This document shows, piece by piece, positions 1 through 8,512 of a stretch of DNA of 64,000 nt. Made by a program: the position numbers and the translations under genes. Below the pieces are notes generated by a model, which saw only the letters and a program-made list of their open reading frames with translations, was not told the DNA's origin and searched no databases. The DNA lies in contig JBBMRB010000002.1 in NCBI GenBank assembly GCA_038900335.1, positions 62,001 to 126,000 of the forward strand, given 5' to 3'. Source of the stretch: Rs1 sp038900335 (GTDB lineage: Bacteria > Pseudomonadota > Gammaproteobacteria > Pseudomonadales > Balneatricaceae). Position 1 is the first letter of the stretch. Every line of letters starts with the position of its first letter.

Positions 1-210
1 GAGCGAGCTTGACTCTTTGATCTCTTTCATACGCTCAGCATTGAGCTGGTCACTTTCCATCCATAACAACACGCTCGATAACAAATCTTTAGGCATTACC
101 GCGCTTTTTCTTAAACTCAGACCTCGCTCTAAACTAATGGCTAAAGATAATACAGAACACACGACAAGTGGGAGCATTAACCAGCCCCCAGACATTAAAA
201 CTTCTAACAC
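1..210 (-). CDS. exbB: ExbB/TolQ/MotA-family proton channel, 5' part only (runs off the window)
   Basis: Only the N-terminal 70 codons are present. The residues GGWLMLPLVVCSVLSLAIS form the first membrane helix and are followed by LERGLSLRK, the usual opening of ExbB-type proton-channel subunits. These energise envelope processes together with an ExbD partner. An ATG lies at 216, but the Shine-Dalgarno AAAGGGG abuts it directly. The GTG at 210 sits 6 nt from that site and gives a start (M-L-E-V-L) that lines up with relatives, so I prefer GTG. It lies about 100 nt downstream of comEC on the same strand. In related gammaproteobacteria exbB, exbD and lpxK follow comEC, so those genes probably lie just outside the window. 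Confidence 0.8.
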   Translation of the reverse strand, partial: MLEVLMSGGWLMLPLVVCSVLSLAISLERGLSLRKSAVMPKDLLSSVLLWMESDQLNAERMKEIKESSSL

Positions 211-317
211 AGACATCCCCTTTAAAACTGTATTAAGCAACCTTACAATGACCAATAGTATAATGATTTTAAACTACTTTAGCCTACTTAAAGCAAAAAA
301 AACCACAAAAAAATTAA

Positions 318-2654
318 TTACCACCAATAACGCTTAGCCGTGTCACGATAGCTACTGATATCACAGCCTTGATGAGTTGATGTTATATTGATAGAGCCTT
401 GTAAATCAGTCCTATAGACAGCAATGTTTTGTTTTTCAAGCCTAGCTAATACCGCGTGATGAGGGTGTCCATATCTATTTTGATAGCCATTGCTAATGAC
501 GGCGTAATCAAAAGGTTGCGATTGCAAAAAGGCATGACTCGTTGAGGTATTGCTGCCGTGATGGCCAACGATCAAGACAGTCGATAAAGCAGGCTGCTGT
601 GTTGGCAATAATGTGAGTTCTATTTCTTTTTCAGCATCGGCCATAATCAATATTTTACAAAACTGATTCGTCAACTCTAAGACACACGATGTATTATTTG
701 TATTAGTGTTGTCTAATGTCACGCGCTGGCGATATTTGAATGACACGCCATCCCATTGCCAAACTCTGCCGCTAATACACTTGTTAGGGCCTATTTTAAC
801 CTGCTCACCTATATCACTATCTAATCTATCTATTTGCAACAAGCTCTGAGCGGCCTTGAGCCCGCCACTGTGATCATTATCAACATGGCTGATCGTTAGC
901 AGGTCTATATTTTTCACTGAATGCTTTGCTAGGTAAGGCTTTACTACAGCATCAAAATAGTTAAAACCACCAAAACCTGCGCCTGTATCAAAAAGTAATC
1001 GATGTTTTGCTGTACTGGCATATACAGCCAAACCCTGGCCTACATTAAATACTGTAAGCTGAAAATGCGGAGCATTGAGCACATTCAAATTTGCAGGATA
1101 GAAAACAAGGCTCCACACACATAAACTAATAACTTTTATTCTTCGCCTACTAGGCAGCATCAAACTAAGACAAGCTAACGCGACAACAACAATGACAAAA
1201 GTTGACACGTTATCGACCGCCACCACAAAGTTACTAGCAAAACCATCTATTTGATTAAGAACACGCCAGAACCAATCGATAACAAATGCCAGGCCACTGA
1301 GTAAAAAATGCCAATCTAAATAACTAAAAACCAAAGCGACTGGTAAAACCATCAAGATCATACTCATTAAACTAATAGCGAAGAGATTGACCAGCGGTGA
1401 TATAAAGGACATTTGTTGAAAAAACAATAACAATACCGGTAATAATGCTAACCATACCCATAGCTGACTTTTAATAATGACTCGCCACTTATAATTTTTT
1501 GCGCGATAATGTTGTAATAGAATCAAGCTAGCAACCGCTGAAAATGACAGCCACAGACCTGGTTCAACAACACTTAAGGGCTGCAGTAAAACAACCGCGG
1601 TTAAAGCGAACCACCAACGCTGCCAGACACTGACAGAGCTACTTAAGAAACGTCCAAAAATCAACACAAAAGCCATTAACCATGCTCGCTGTGTCGACAG
1701 GCCAGCGCCTGCTAATAACATGTAATTAAAACTGAGTATTAGTGCCCCAATATCCGGTAAATAAAGCAGTGAATAAGGGTAATGTAACTTGGTAAAAAGA
1801 ATACGTATAACGAAGAACAACCACCAACCAATGACGACCATCAAGCCAATATGTAAACCACTGACCACGAACAGATGTACAGTGCCGCTATGGCGCATCT
1901 GCTGCCACTGCTGATCGTTAAATTGCGACTTGTTGCCTAACACTAATGCCTGCAATGTCGCTTTGCTTTGCTCACTAATCGGCAATTGATTTAGCCACTC
2001 ACTGATGCGACCTCTTACCCCATAAAGATAAGAAAAACGCGGCTCAACTTTAACCACTTTTCGTACATAGCCAACACCACTAATATTATTATTTAACGCC
2101 CACAGCCCAGTATCAAACGCCCCAACACTGTATAGTGAACGCGGTGTTTTTAACTTAACATCTAATGTGAGCCGATCACCTGCTACCACTTTGATTTTAG
2201 GATAATATATAGACAGCGCAATGTTAGCTAACCCCACTCTTGTATTGTTACACTGGGCATCCGACACTGCTAAATTAAATTTTGCTCTGCTCGCATCGAT
2301 ACTAACGATCCCTGTCACCACACCGAGCACTTGGCATTTTCTTGCCAGTAGCTGATCATCAAATTGTTTACTTAATAAATAATGACCATGCACAGTATTA
2401 ATAGCGAAGAATATAACAAAAGAACATAGTCCTCGCGTCACCAATACAGCCAAAAATTTAGTATTTTTTGCGCTTAAAAAAAATTGTATACATATGATAG
2501 CTGCAGCAAAAACCGCACATAAACTGACGAGTTCAATCCCTATCAAACTAGGTAACTGGCTGACAACAATAGCTGAGATAATAAAGATAGGAAAATAAAA
2601 CGGCATACTTATAGACTCAATTAATAAAATAAAAATTGACTTTTTCAGCTGCAC
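318..2654 (-). CDS. comEC: ComEC/Rec2-type DNA internalisation channel
   Basis: Inner-membrane channel through which single-stranded DNA enters the cytoplasm during natural transformation. The 778-residue length fits the family. The N-terminal third has several hydrophobic helices and a soluble domain. The Competence domain follows, with GNKSQFNDQQWQQMRHSGT and then HLFVVSGLHIGL near residues 235-265, and further helices to about residue 510. The C-terminus is a metallo-beta-lactamase-like domain with FNVGQG, the metal-binding motif SHVDNDHSGG, and GHHGSNTSTS. The assigned start is a GTG without a clear Shine-Dalgarno. An in-frame ATG at 2606, with GAG upstream, would shorten it by 16 residues. 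Presence of comEC alone does not prove competence, since the pilus genes are not in this window. Confidence 0.93.
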   Translation of the reverse strand: MQLKKSIFILLIESISMPFYFPIFIISAIVVSQLPSLIGIELVSLCAVFAAAIICIQFFLSAKNTKFLAVLVTRGLCSFVIFFAINTVHGHYLLSKQFDDQLLARKCQVLGVVTGIVSIDASRAKFNLAVSDAQCNNTRVGLANIALSIYYPKIKVVAGDRLTLDVKLKTPRSLYSVGAFDTGLWALNNNISGVGYVRKVVKVEPRFSYLYGVRGRISEWLNQLPISEQSKATLQALVLGNKSQFNDQQWQQMRHSGTVHLFVVSGLHIGLMVVIGWWLFFVIRILFTKLHYPYSLLYLPDIGALILSFNYMLLAGAGLSTQRAWLMAFVLIFGRFLSSSVSVWQRWWFALTAVVLLQPLSVVEPGLWLSFSAVASLILLQHYRAKNYKWRVIIKSQLWVWLALLPVLLLFFQQMSFISPLVNLFAISLMSMILMVLPVALVFSYLDWHFLLSGLAFVIDWFWRVLNQIDGFASNFVVAVDNVSTFVIVVVALACLSLMLPSRRRIKVISLCVWSLVFYPANLNVLNAPHFQLTVFNVGQGLAVYASTAKHRLLFDTGAGFGGFNYFDAVVKPYLAKHSVKNIDLLTISHVDNDHSGGLKAAQSLLQIDRLDSDIGEQVKIGPNKCISGRVWQWDGVSFKYRQRVTLDNTNTNNTSCVLELTNQFCKILIMADAEKEIELTLLPTQQPALSTVLIVGHHGSNTSTSHAFLQSQPFDYAVISNGYQNRYGHPHHAVLARLEKQNIAVYRTDLQGSINITSTHQGCDISSYRDTAKRYWW

Positions 2655-2775
2655 TATAATGAACTAGCGTACTTAAACTCGGCTGTCGACTATCTTTATT
2701 AGTTAGGTAAATTAGCTAGCTAAAAAACAGTTCGTGTGCATAATATAATAATTGTGTTATTTGAAGCTTAGCTAA

Positions 2776-3315
2776 ATGCCCCGTAAATTTATTAAAAAAT
2801 ACATGCCAAGTGAGCAAAAATTGAGGAGCAATCCTTATCTAAAATGGCTCAGTAAATACCTGAATCATCCACCCCTTTGGCAATTGAATAGAAAATCTGT
2901 CTCAAAAGGCTTTTTAGTCGGGATCTTTTGTGCCTTTTTACCTATCCCGATGCAAATGTTAGTTGCGGCTATGCTTGCGATTTTAATACGTTCAAATTTA
3001 ATCGTATCTGTTGGTTTAGTATGGATAACGAACCCTATTACTATCCCCCCCATTTTCTACTTCACTTACAAAGTAGGCACTCATATTTTGGGGACTAAAC
3101 CCATTGATGACTCAATGGTATTTGGCTACCAATATATTATCGCTGAATTAGCGTCAATATGGTGGCCGCTAATAACAGGATCATTAGTTTGCGCTACCAT
3201 TTTCTCGATTAGCGCCTACCTTTTAGTTAACATATTATGGGTATGGAATGTAAAGAACAGCTGGAAAAATCGACGCTTGACCAAGAGAGATAAAAGCGAC
3301 GACAACTCAAAATAA
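2776..3315 (+). CDS. DUF2062-domain membrane protein
   Basis: A 179-residue inner-membrane protein of the DUF2062 family, whose function is unknown. The start MPRKFIKKYMP and the stretch LWQLNRKSVSKGFLVGIF are typical of the family. So is the hydrophobic core with FLPIPMQMLVA and WITNPITIPPIFY around residues 55-105. Two further hydrophobic segments lie near residues 125-155, and the C-terminus is basic. It is divergent from comEC and convergent with lolD. The comEC - DUF2062 - lolCD neighbourhood is common in gammaproteobacteria and is the main reason to see this as core chromosome. No strong Shine-Dalgarno is visible before the ATG. Confidence 0.85.
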   Translation: MPRKFIKKYMPSEQKLRSNPYLKWLSKYLNHPPLWQLNRKSVSKGFLVGIFCAFLPIPMQMLVAAMLAILIRSNLIVSVGLVWITNPITIPPIFYFTYKVGTHILGTKPIDDSMVFGYQYIIAELASIWWPLITGSLVCATIFSISAYLLVNILWVWNVKNSWKNRRLTKRDKSDDNSK

Positions 3316-3528
3316 TCAACAGAGCTGTTTTATAAAATATATTAAATACACACGCATTGATATAAGACACAAACGTAAAAAACTTAACGTTTATACCATC
3401 ATTGAATAATAACGTAGCTCAATATAGTTAAGGGCGCATTCTCAGGTGTTATTGAGAACGGCATTAGAACATCTTAAAGTGGCAATAAAACAGCTTGCCC
3501 ACCAAAGAAGAAAATAAAATACGCTAGT

Positions 3529-4230
3529 TTAAAGCTGCTCAGTCACACTCTCAATCTTAGCAGACATCTGACCATCTTTAAGTATTAAGGTACGATCCAT
3601 TCTACTCGCTAATTTTTCATCGTGCGTGACTATCACAAAAGATATATTATGCTCTGTATTTAAGCGGTCAATCAACTGCTGTATTTCTAAGCCTGTTTGG
3701 CTATCAAGATTACCCGTAGGCTCATCCATCAACACACAGCTCGGCTGAGTCACTAACGCCCTGGCAATAGCAACACGCTGTCTCTCGCCACCACTTAACT
3801 TAGCCGGTTTGTGATGAATACGATGCTCTAAACCTACCGACGTTAAAAGCTGCGTTGACTTTGCAATGACCTGCTGCTTAGCCATCCCTGCTAATAACAG
3901 CGGCATAGCGACATTTTCCAACGCACTAAACTCTGGCAACAAATGATGAAACTGATAGACAAAACCTAAATTTTGATTACGTAATTTAGTACGTTTTCGC
4001 TCACTGGTTGCATAAATCAACTGCCCGGCGATAATCACTTTTCCCGATGTTGGCGACTCTAAGCCGCCAATGGTATTGAGCAGTGTCGTTTTACCTGAGC
4101 CAGAAGAGCCCATAATAGCAACACGCTCACCTTTTTTAATAGCAAATGTAATACCCTTTAGAATATCTAAATTAGCACCTGCTTCACTAAAGGTACGCCA
4201 AACATCTTCACATACCAGCACATCAGTCAT
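3529..4230 (-). CDS. lolD: LolD, ATPase of the lipoprotein-releasing ABC transporter
   Basis: ATP-binding subunit of the inner-membrane complex that extracts lipoproteins and hands them to LolA. Walker A GSSGSGKTT is at residues 41-49. LSGGERQRVAIARAL is the ABC signature and VLMDEPTGNLDS contains Walker B. The Q-loop region FVYQFHHLLPEFSALENVAMPL is characteristic of LolD and MacB-type ATPases. The chosen ATG at 4230 overlaps the lolC stop as ATGACTGA and gives the usual length of 233 residues. The open frame extends 28 codons further upstream, but that extension lies inside lolC and is unlike LolD. The tight overlap implies translational coupling with lolC. Confidence 0.93.
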   Translation of the reverse strand: MTDVLVCEDVWRTFSEAGANLDILKGITFAIKKGERVAIMGSSGSGKTTLLNTIGGLESPTSGKVIIAGQLIYATSERKRTKLRNQNLGFVYQFHHLLPEFSALENVAMPLLLAGMAKQQVIAKSTQLLTSVGLEHRIHHKPAKLSGGERQRVAIARALVTQPSCVLMDEPTGNLDSQTGLEIQQLIDRLNTEHNISFVIVTHDEKLASRMDRTLILKDGQMSAKIESVTEQL

Positions 4231-5473
4231 AGCGTAAAGCCTCTGCAGGTTGAGTTCTTGACGCTTTATAAGCGGGGTAAATAGTAGCAAAAAAACTGAT
4301 TGATAAAGCGACACTGATAATAATCAAAACATCCCCCCAGATAAGCTGGGAAGGTAGGTAACTAATAAAGTAGACATCTGGGCTCAATACTTGTATCCCA
4401 AACAACTTTTCAAAGAAAACAACCACATCACTGATCGTTAGCGCTAATGAAATACCCAAAATAGCACCTAAGAATGTACCTAATACACCAATGACTGTAC
4501 CTTGCACAATAAAAATCCGCATAATCAAACCTTGCGTTGCACCAAGCGTACGTAAAATCGCAATATCTGTTTTTTTGTCTGTAACCACCATAACCAGTGT
4601 CGATACAATATTAAATGCGGCGACAAATACGATTAAGAACAATAGCAAACCCACCATTCTTTTCTCCATTTGAATGGCCTGAAATAAATTGCCTTGAGTA
4701 CGGGTCCAATCAGATATCTGATAAATCCCATCGAGCTTAACAGCAATATCACGAACAGCATGTGGCGCTTTAAAAAGATCTTTAAACGTTAATCTAACGC
4801 CTTCAACCCCTGCCATACGTTTTATTTTTGCCGCATCTGCGATATGGATATAACCAAGAGAGCTATCTAACTCAGCACCAACAGAAAAAGTACCTGCTAA
4901 AGTAAAGCGCTTTAATCTTGGGGTAATACCTGCAATACTAACGGATGCTTCAGGTAGTAATAAAGTAACTTTATCGCCGAGTTGTAGCCCCAACTGCTGC
5001 GCTAACAAATCACCTAATATAATGTTAAATTCACCCGCTTTAAGCGCATCCCAACGACCATCTTTAATATTGTCAGTAACAATAGACACGCTTTTTTCAG
5101 CATCGGGATCAACACCTTGCACAAAAGCAGGTTTAACAGCTCCTTTATTAGTCAACATGCCTTGAGCTTTTATAAAAGGTGCGCTGGCGATCACTCGCTC
5201 ATCTTCAGCAATTTTAGCAGCTATTGTGTGCCAATCTGTAATGGTTGCGTTATAACCGGTGATTGTGGCATGAGGTACCATGCCCAGTATTCGACCGCGT
5301 AACTCACGATCAAAACCGTTCATCACAGATAAAACGACAATTAACGCCGCTACTCCCAACATAAGTCCCAACATTGAGACTAGAGAGATAAAAGAGATAA
5401 AATTATTATTGCGCTTAGCTGCGGTATATCGCAACCCGACATATATAGAAAATGGTTTAAACATGGCCAGCAT
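4223..5473 (-). CDS. lolC: LolC/LolE-family lipoprotein-releasing permease
   Basis: Membrane subunit of the Lol ABC transporter, 416 residues. There is one N-terminal helix (FISFISLVSMLGLMLGVAALIVVLS, about residues 25-49), then a large periplasmic domain. Three C-terminal helices follow, beginning with LLLFLIVFVAAFNIVSTLVMVV and then the FtsX-like signature DIAILRTLGAT. The C-terminus YPAYKASRTQPAEALRY is typical of the LolC/E family. Only one permease gene is present. No lolE follows lolD, so the transporter may use a homodimer of a LolF-like protein, or a second permease may lie elsewhere. The start is ATG 5473, with a second in-frame ATG three codons later. Confidence 0.9.
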   Translation of the reverse strand: MLAMFKPFSIYVGLRYTAAKRNNNFISFISLVSMLGLMLGVAALIVVLSVMNGFDRELRGRILGMVPHATITGYNATITDWHTIAAKIAEDERVIASAPFIKAQGMLTNKGAVKPAFVQGVDPDAEKSVSIVTDNIKDGRWDALKAGEFNIILGDLLAQQLGLQLGDKVTLLLPEASVSIAGITPRLKRFTLAGTFSVGAELDSSLGYIHIADAAKIKRMAGVEGVRLTFKDLFKAPHAVRDIAVKLDGIYQISDWTRTQGNLFQAIQMEKRMVGLLLFLIVFVAAFNIVSTLVMVVTDKKTDIAILRTLGATQGLIMRIFIVQGTVIGVLGTFLGAILGISLALTISDVVVFFEKLFGIQVLSPDVYFISYLPSQLIWGDVLIIISVALSISFFATIYPAYKASRTQPAEALRYD

Positions 5474-5866
5474 TAGAACATAAATAAAAAACGAACTCTA
5501 ATCAAATCTTAACAAAAACAACGCATTCTGCTTTTTATTTGCCTTTATATTGATGCTCAAAAACAGCGAGGCAAACTTAAATATAGATAGCCATAACAAA
5601 TAGAAATTTTGCCATGATACTTCCAACTTTGATAGAGAGATAAAGTGTACGAAAAATTATAAGTCAACAAACTTAGCAGAGCGCTATTATAAGACATTAA
5701 GAAAATGCTTTAACATAACAGCCCTTGTACTGTTATGCACAACGGTTTTTTTAAGTAACACGTTAGTTAGTATAATGAGCACTTATTAATAAGTGCTCAT
5801 CTAAAGATTACTACGCTAATAAAGTATGCAATATCGAAGGTATGATCACATCATTTTTTAATATGA
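5474..5866. other. Intergenic region upstream of lolC
   Basis: 393 nt of AT-rich DNA between lolC and a membrane-protein gene, both on the minus strand. It must hold the lolCD promoter on the side near 5474, but I could not pick a convincing -35/-10 pair. The only clear structure is a perfect palindrome at 5775-5800, listed separately. No coding frame or RNA gene is visible. Confidence 0.5.
5775..5800. repeat. Perfect 26-bp palindrome
   Basis: The half-site ATGAGCACTTATT is followed at once by its exact reverse complement, with no loop. It lies 66 nt beyond the stop of the minus-strand membrane-protein gene at 5867, where a terminator would be expected. However, there is no T-run on either side. 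It could be a weak terminator, an mRNA 3'-end stabiliser, or an operator for a dimeric protein. Confidence 0.6.
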
Positions 5867-6382
5867 TTATTTGCTGTTCTTTTTATATATATATAACACG
5901 GCACTAATCACAGCAAAGAAGATCAAATGCAGCACAAACTTCACATCAAAACTAAAATTCAAAGCAGGCAGAGCAGTAAAATTAATATGCTGAAAAGACA
6001 CTAACTGTACAATCATAGCATTTGCAGGTGGTGCAATTATTGTTGTAACCCAAGTAAACATTAACGTATATAACGCAATTAACTCTATTCTATTATATTT
6101 AAATACCACAATACCGCTTAGCACCCCATAAAACACAGACACTAAAGTGTGGGCAAACCAAGCAATTACGATAGCCAATGTTGCACCTAAACCACCCAGT
6201 TTTTGATAAGCGCCTGCATGCCTACTTGTTAAAGTATCCATCCCAAACATAGGCTGAAAAATAATAAAAACCACTCCCATCACTGCCCCTAACAAACAAG
6301 ATAACAGAAAAAACGGCGCTTGCGGATGATTCAGCAATCTAGCTAGTAAAGAAGTATTCGGTGTATTGATTGTCGATGTCAA
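5867..6382 (-). CDS. Four-helix membrane protein of unknown function
   Basis: A 171-residue protein that I do not recognise. It has four hydrophobic segments near residues 22-45, 66-98, 103-125 and 147-167, a polar N-terminus, and a Lys-rich tail (YKKNSK), which suggests an inner-membrane protein with a cytoplasmic C-terminus. The overall shape resembles YIP1-like small membrane proteins, but I see no diagnostic motif. The start is a TTG at 6382, supported by a good Shine-Dalgarno (AAAGGA) 7-8 nt upstream. It stands alone, between the Lol genes and the T6SS cluster, with no sign that it belongs to either. Confidence 0.65.
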   Translation of the reverse strand: MTSTINTPNTSLLARLLNHPQAPFFLLSCLLGAVMGVVFIIFQPMFGMDTLTSRHAGAYQKLGGLGATLAIVIAWFAHTLVSVFYGVLSGIVVFKYNRIELIALYTLMFTWVTTIIAPPANAMIVQLVSFQHINFTALPALNFSFDVKFVLHLIFFAVISAVLYIYKKNSK

Positions 6383-6775
6383 AATGAGATCCTTTAGATT
6401 ATATATAATTACTATTTTATAGGAAAAATACCTACGTTATAATGCTGTGACCGCACTAAATATGAATTGTTTCAAAATTCATATAATTTTAATTATGTTT
6501 ATATCGCTAGTCTTTATCGCTCTGCAATAACCACAGATTTTTATCAGTCGAGCATGGCTTATGAACAACTCTGTTTTTACTTTACTCTAAATCACAACCG
6601 ATATACGCTTCATTTCAAAGTTCCCAAATGCCGTTTCTTGCAGGTACACGAACACGCCAAGTCCCTGTTAGCCAGCTAGCATCGCGAACGACCATCTATA
6701 TTCATTTTTAATGATAAAACCTCACTTTATGTCAGTTGACTGATAATACAGGTCAACCTCCATATAACATCCAAA
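6383..6775. other. Intergenic region at the end of the T6SS immunity array
   Basis: 393 nt between the last immunity-like gene and the membrane-protein gene at 5867. A 70-codon plus-strand open frame lies at 6467-6679, but it has no Shine-Dalgarno, no recognisable motif and the wrong strand for its neighbours. It is probably chance or the worn remnant of something older. The part nearest 6383 should carry the promoter of the membrane-protein gene. I see no repeat or integration site. Confidence 0.4.
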
Positions 6776-7555
6776 TCAGTTTGCTTTACCTGCTAGTGCT
6801 CTCAGCACTTTGTCCTCTGGTAGCTGTTTGATTTGGAACAGTGATTTTTCTACCCAAGTGTTTTTTAACCATTGCTTATTGGCGCTGTAAAACAAGTCGT
6901 TTTCGACTTGATGGCGCATAAATTGGTTGAGCCAACCCATTAACGTGCCATTTTGATGCTGTTCTGAAAAATAACCACCTAACCTAAAGCGCTTCTCTTT
7001 TTTGCCGTTTTTCCCATAGAGGCTGATTTCGAGCGGCCCGAAATGATTGGTTGGCGCCAAGTAATAACTGCGCGGGAATCTCACTTTTAGCTGAGCGAGC
7101 GAGGCACTGTACAGCTTACCCCTATGCAAAGTGTAAACGAGTTGTTTTTCTCGATCGAAACGCACAGGACAGGGCTGTCGCCAGAAAACAAAAATAATAA
7201 AAGGGATCAGCCAAATAGTGTGCGTAACACCGACAAAGATTAAATCTGACTTGTAATGTCTTTCATACATGTAATTATAAAATTCATCATATGACTGAAC
7301 CAAGTCTTTATTTATTCTCTTGTATAAATCCACTGTTTCTTGATACCTCTCCTGTGTTCTATTTTCATAATCTAAAGTTTTTGGAACAAAAGTAGAAAAA
7401 TCCCCGAGGATATAGCTTGCCACTAACACCAAAAATAAAGCACCGCCCGCTAACATAAAATTGAATTTATTCAAGCCATAATGATAACGCTTTACATCAA
7501 CAGACTCTGTTTGCTCTGTTTTAACTGAGTTTACTAACAACGATTCCATTTCCAT
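6776..7555 (-). CDS. Putative T6SS immunity membrane protein, type A copy 2 (A')
   Basis: A 259-residue protein, last in the four-gene array downstream of the VasX-like effector. It has a short N-terminal tail with ESVDVKRYHYGLNKFNF and a first helix near residues 33-51. A hydrophilic loop runs to about residue 103, a second helix spans about residues 104-124, and a soluble C-terminal half contains FDREKQLVY, GKLYSA, GPLEISLYG and KRFRLGGYF. It is very close to the type A copy at 9449-10228. Differences concentrate in the inter-helix loop, where I count about 10 changes in 45 residues against almost none in the preceding 60. An immunity role is inferred from position and topology, since pore-former immunity proteins usually sit in the inner membrane. 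Confidence 0.7.
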   Translation of the reverse strand: MEMESLLVNSVKTEQTESVDVKRYHYGLNKFNFMLAGGALFLVLVASYILGDFSTFVPKTLDYENRTQERYQETVDLYKRINKDLVQSYDEFYNYMYERHYKSDLIFVGVTHTIWLIPFIIFVFWRQPCPVRFDREKQLVYTLHRGKLYSASLAQLKVRFPRSYYLAPTNHFGPLEISLYGKNGKKEKRFRLGGYFSEQHQNGTLMGWLNQFMRHQVENDLFYSANKQWLKNTWVEKSLFQIKQLPEDKVLRALAGKAN

Positions 7556-8458
7556 TTTACTAACTACTTATCCTTGTATTGACTAGTGACATCTTTGTAT
7601 TAATTACACTTAGGTAGCTAATCACTATGCTGTTTATTAATATTGCCTACTTTCCCCTAGTTACTGTCTATTATAGATTATCTAGCATATCCTCTGTTTT
7701 ACGCTCGGGGAATTTTTTCGGCGCGCGCGGGCACTTTTCAAAAAATGTGTTTTGTTGTTTACGGTAATACTCGGAAGGCTCTCGGTGGTTCATATAGTTA
7801 TTTAACCACTCCTTTAAATCACTGTTTTGTCCTATATAAGCAGTATATGCGCCCAACCTAAAGCGCTTGGCTTTTTTGCGACCTTTAGTAAATAAACTAA
7901 TTTCTAAAGGGCCCGATAAACTCGATGTTGCATAAAGATCCTCTTGTACATCAGCACTGGCTAACTGATCAGGTGTTGCACTATAAAACTTACCCCAATG
8001 CCAAGTATAGATAAGCTGTTTTTTTCTATTGTAGCGAATAGGGATAGGCGCACGCCAAAAACAGAGCACGATAAACGGCATTAACCACGCGGTGTGGGCT
8101 AGCGCTAGAAAACGTAATTGATTTTTAAAATAGCTATTGTAAAGTGACTCAAAGTATTCATCATAAGATCTTTTGTATACCTTGCCTATACTCTCATATA
8201 CAATTTTCCAATGATTATATTGATTCGTAATACGCTCATTATAATTCAATTTTTCAGTCAAATATGCAGTCGCATTACCAAACACATGGCTGCCAATAAT
8301 CGCCCCTAGTAAGATAAAGCCCAGAAGATAGGTATTAAAGCGCTGTCTGCCATAGTCAAAACGTTTTATATCGACACTGTCTGCGTCGTGCTCTTGTATG
8401 GATGTATTGAGTGCTTGGTTGTGAATCATTTAATTTTTTCTTCCGTGAAAATAATGTT
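7541..8458 (-). repeat. Direct repeat unit 1: B' gene plus flanks and start of A'
   Basis: This stretch and 8498-9396 are copies of one duplicated block. Each contains 29-31 nt of shared leader with TCTTCCGTGAAAATAATGTT (read on the plus strand), a type B gene, and a spacer with matching text such as CCCCTAG...ACTGTCTATTA. Each then reaches the first codons of a type A gene. In this copy the type A gene is intact. Confidence 0.75.
7671..8429 (-). CDS. Putative T6SS immunity membrane protein, type B copy 2 (B')
   Basis: A 252-residue paralogue of the neighbouring type B gene, sharing the A-type layout: SVDIKRFDYGRQRFN tail, helix 1 near residues 34-51, a loop to about residue 103, helix 2 near residues 104-122, and a soluble half with NRKKQLIYTWHWGKFYSA, GPLEISLF and KRFRLGAY. 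Compared with type B copy 1, about 18 of 45 loop residues differ, against roughly 6 elsewhere in the protein. The ATG is preceded by GGAAG about 11 nt upstream. It overlaps, as ATGA, the stop of a 28-codon relic of a type A gene, so its translation may be coupled to that relic. Immunity function is inferred. Confidence 0.7.
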   Translation of the reverse strand: MIHNQALNTSIQEHDADSVDIKRFDYGRQRFNTYLLGFILLGAIIGSHVFGNATAYLTEKLNYNERITNQYNHWKIVYESIGKVYKRSYDEYFESLYNSYFKNQLRFLALAHTAWLMPFIVLCFWRAPIPIRYNRKKQLIYTWHWGKFYSATPDQLASADVQEDLYATSSLSGPLEISLFTKGRKKAKRFRLGAYTAYIGQNSDLKEWLNNYMNHREPSEYYRKQQNTFFEKCPRAPKKFPERKTEDMLDNL

Positions 8459-8512
8459 ACGTATCGACATACTGTGTTTTACTGAATTTACTAACAATGA
8501 ATCCATTCTCAT
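8426..8512 (-). pseudogene. Relic of the 5' end of a third type A immunity gene
   Basis: Read on the minus strand, this frame begins MRMDSLLVNSVK. That matches the start of the intact type A genes (M-x-x-E-S-L-L-V-N-S-V-K), and the DNA is similar too. After about 12 codons the similarity stops and the frame runs through the type B leader to a TGA that overlaps the B' start codon (ATGA). The rest of the A gene is deleted. What remains is a 28-codon frame that could act as a short leader peptide for B', or simply be debris. Confidence 0.7.

Noticed and set aside
17..337. 106-codon plus-strand frame at the window start
   Set aside because: Antisense to the partial exbB gene, which has a clear family sequence.
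6467..6679. 70-codon open frame on the plus strand in the gap after the immunity array
   Set aside because: No Shine-Dalgarno, no recognised motif, and alone on its strand. It could be a remnant but cannot be supported as a gene.
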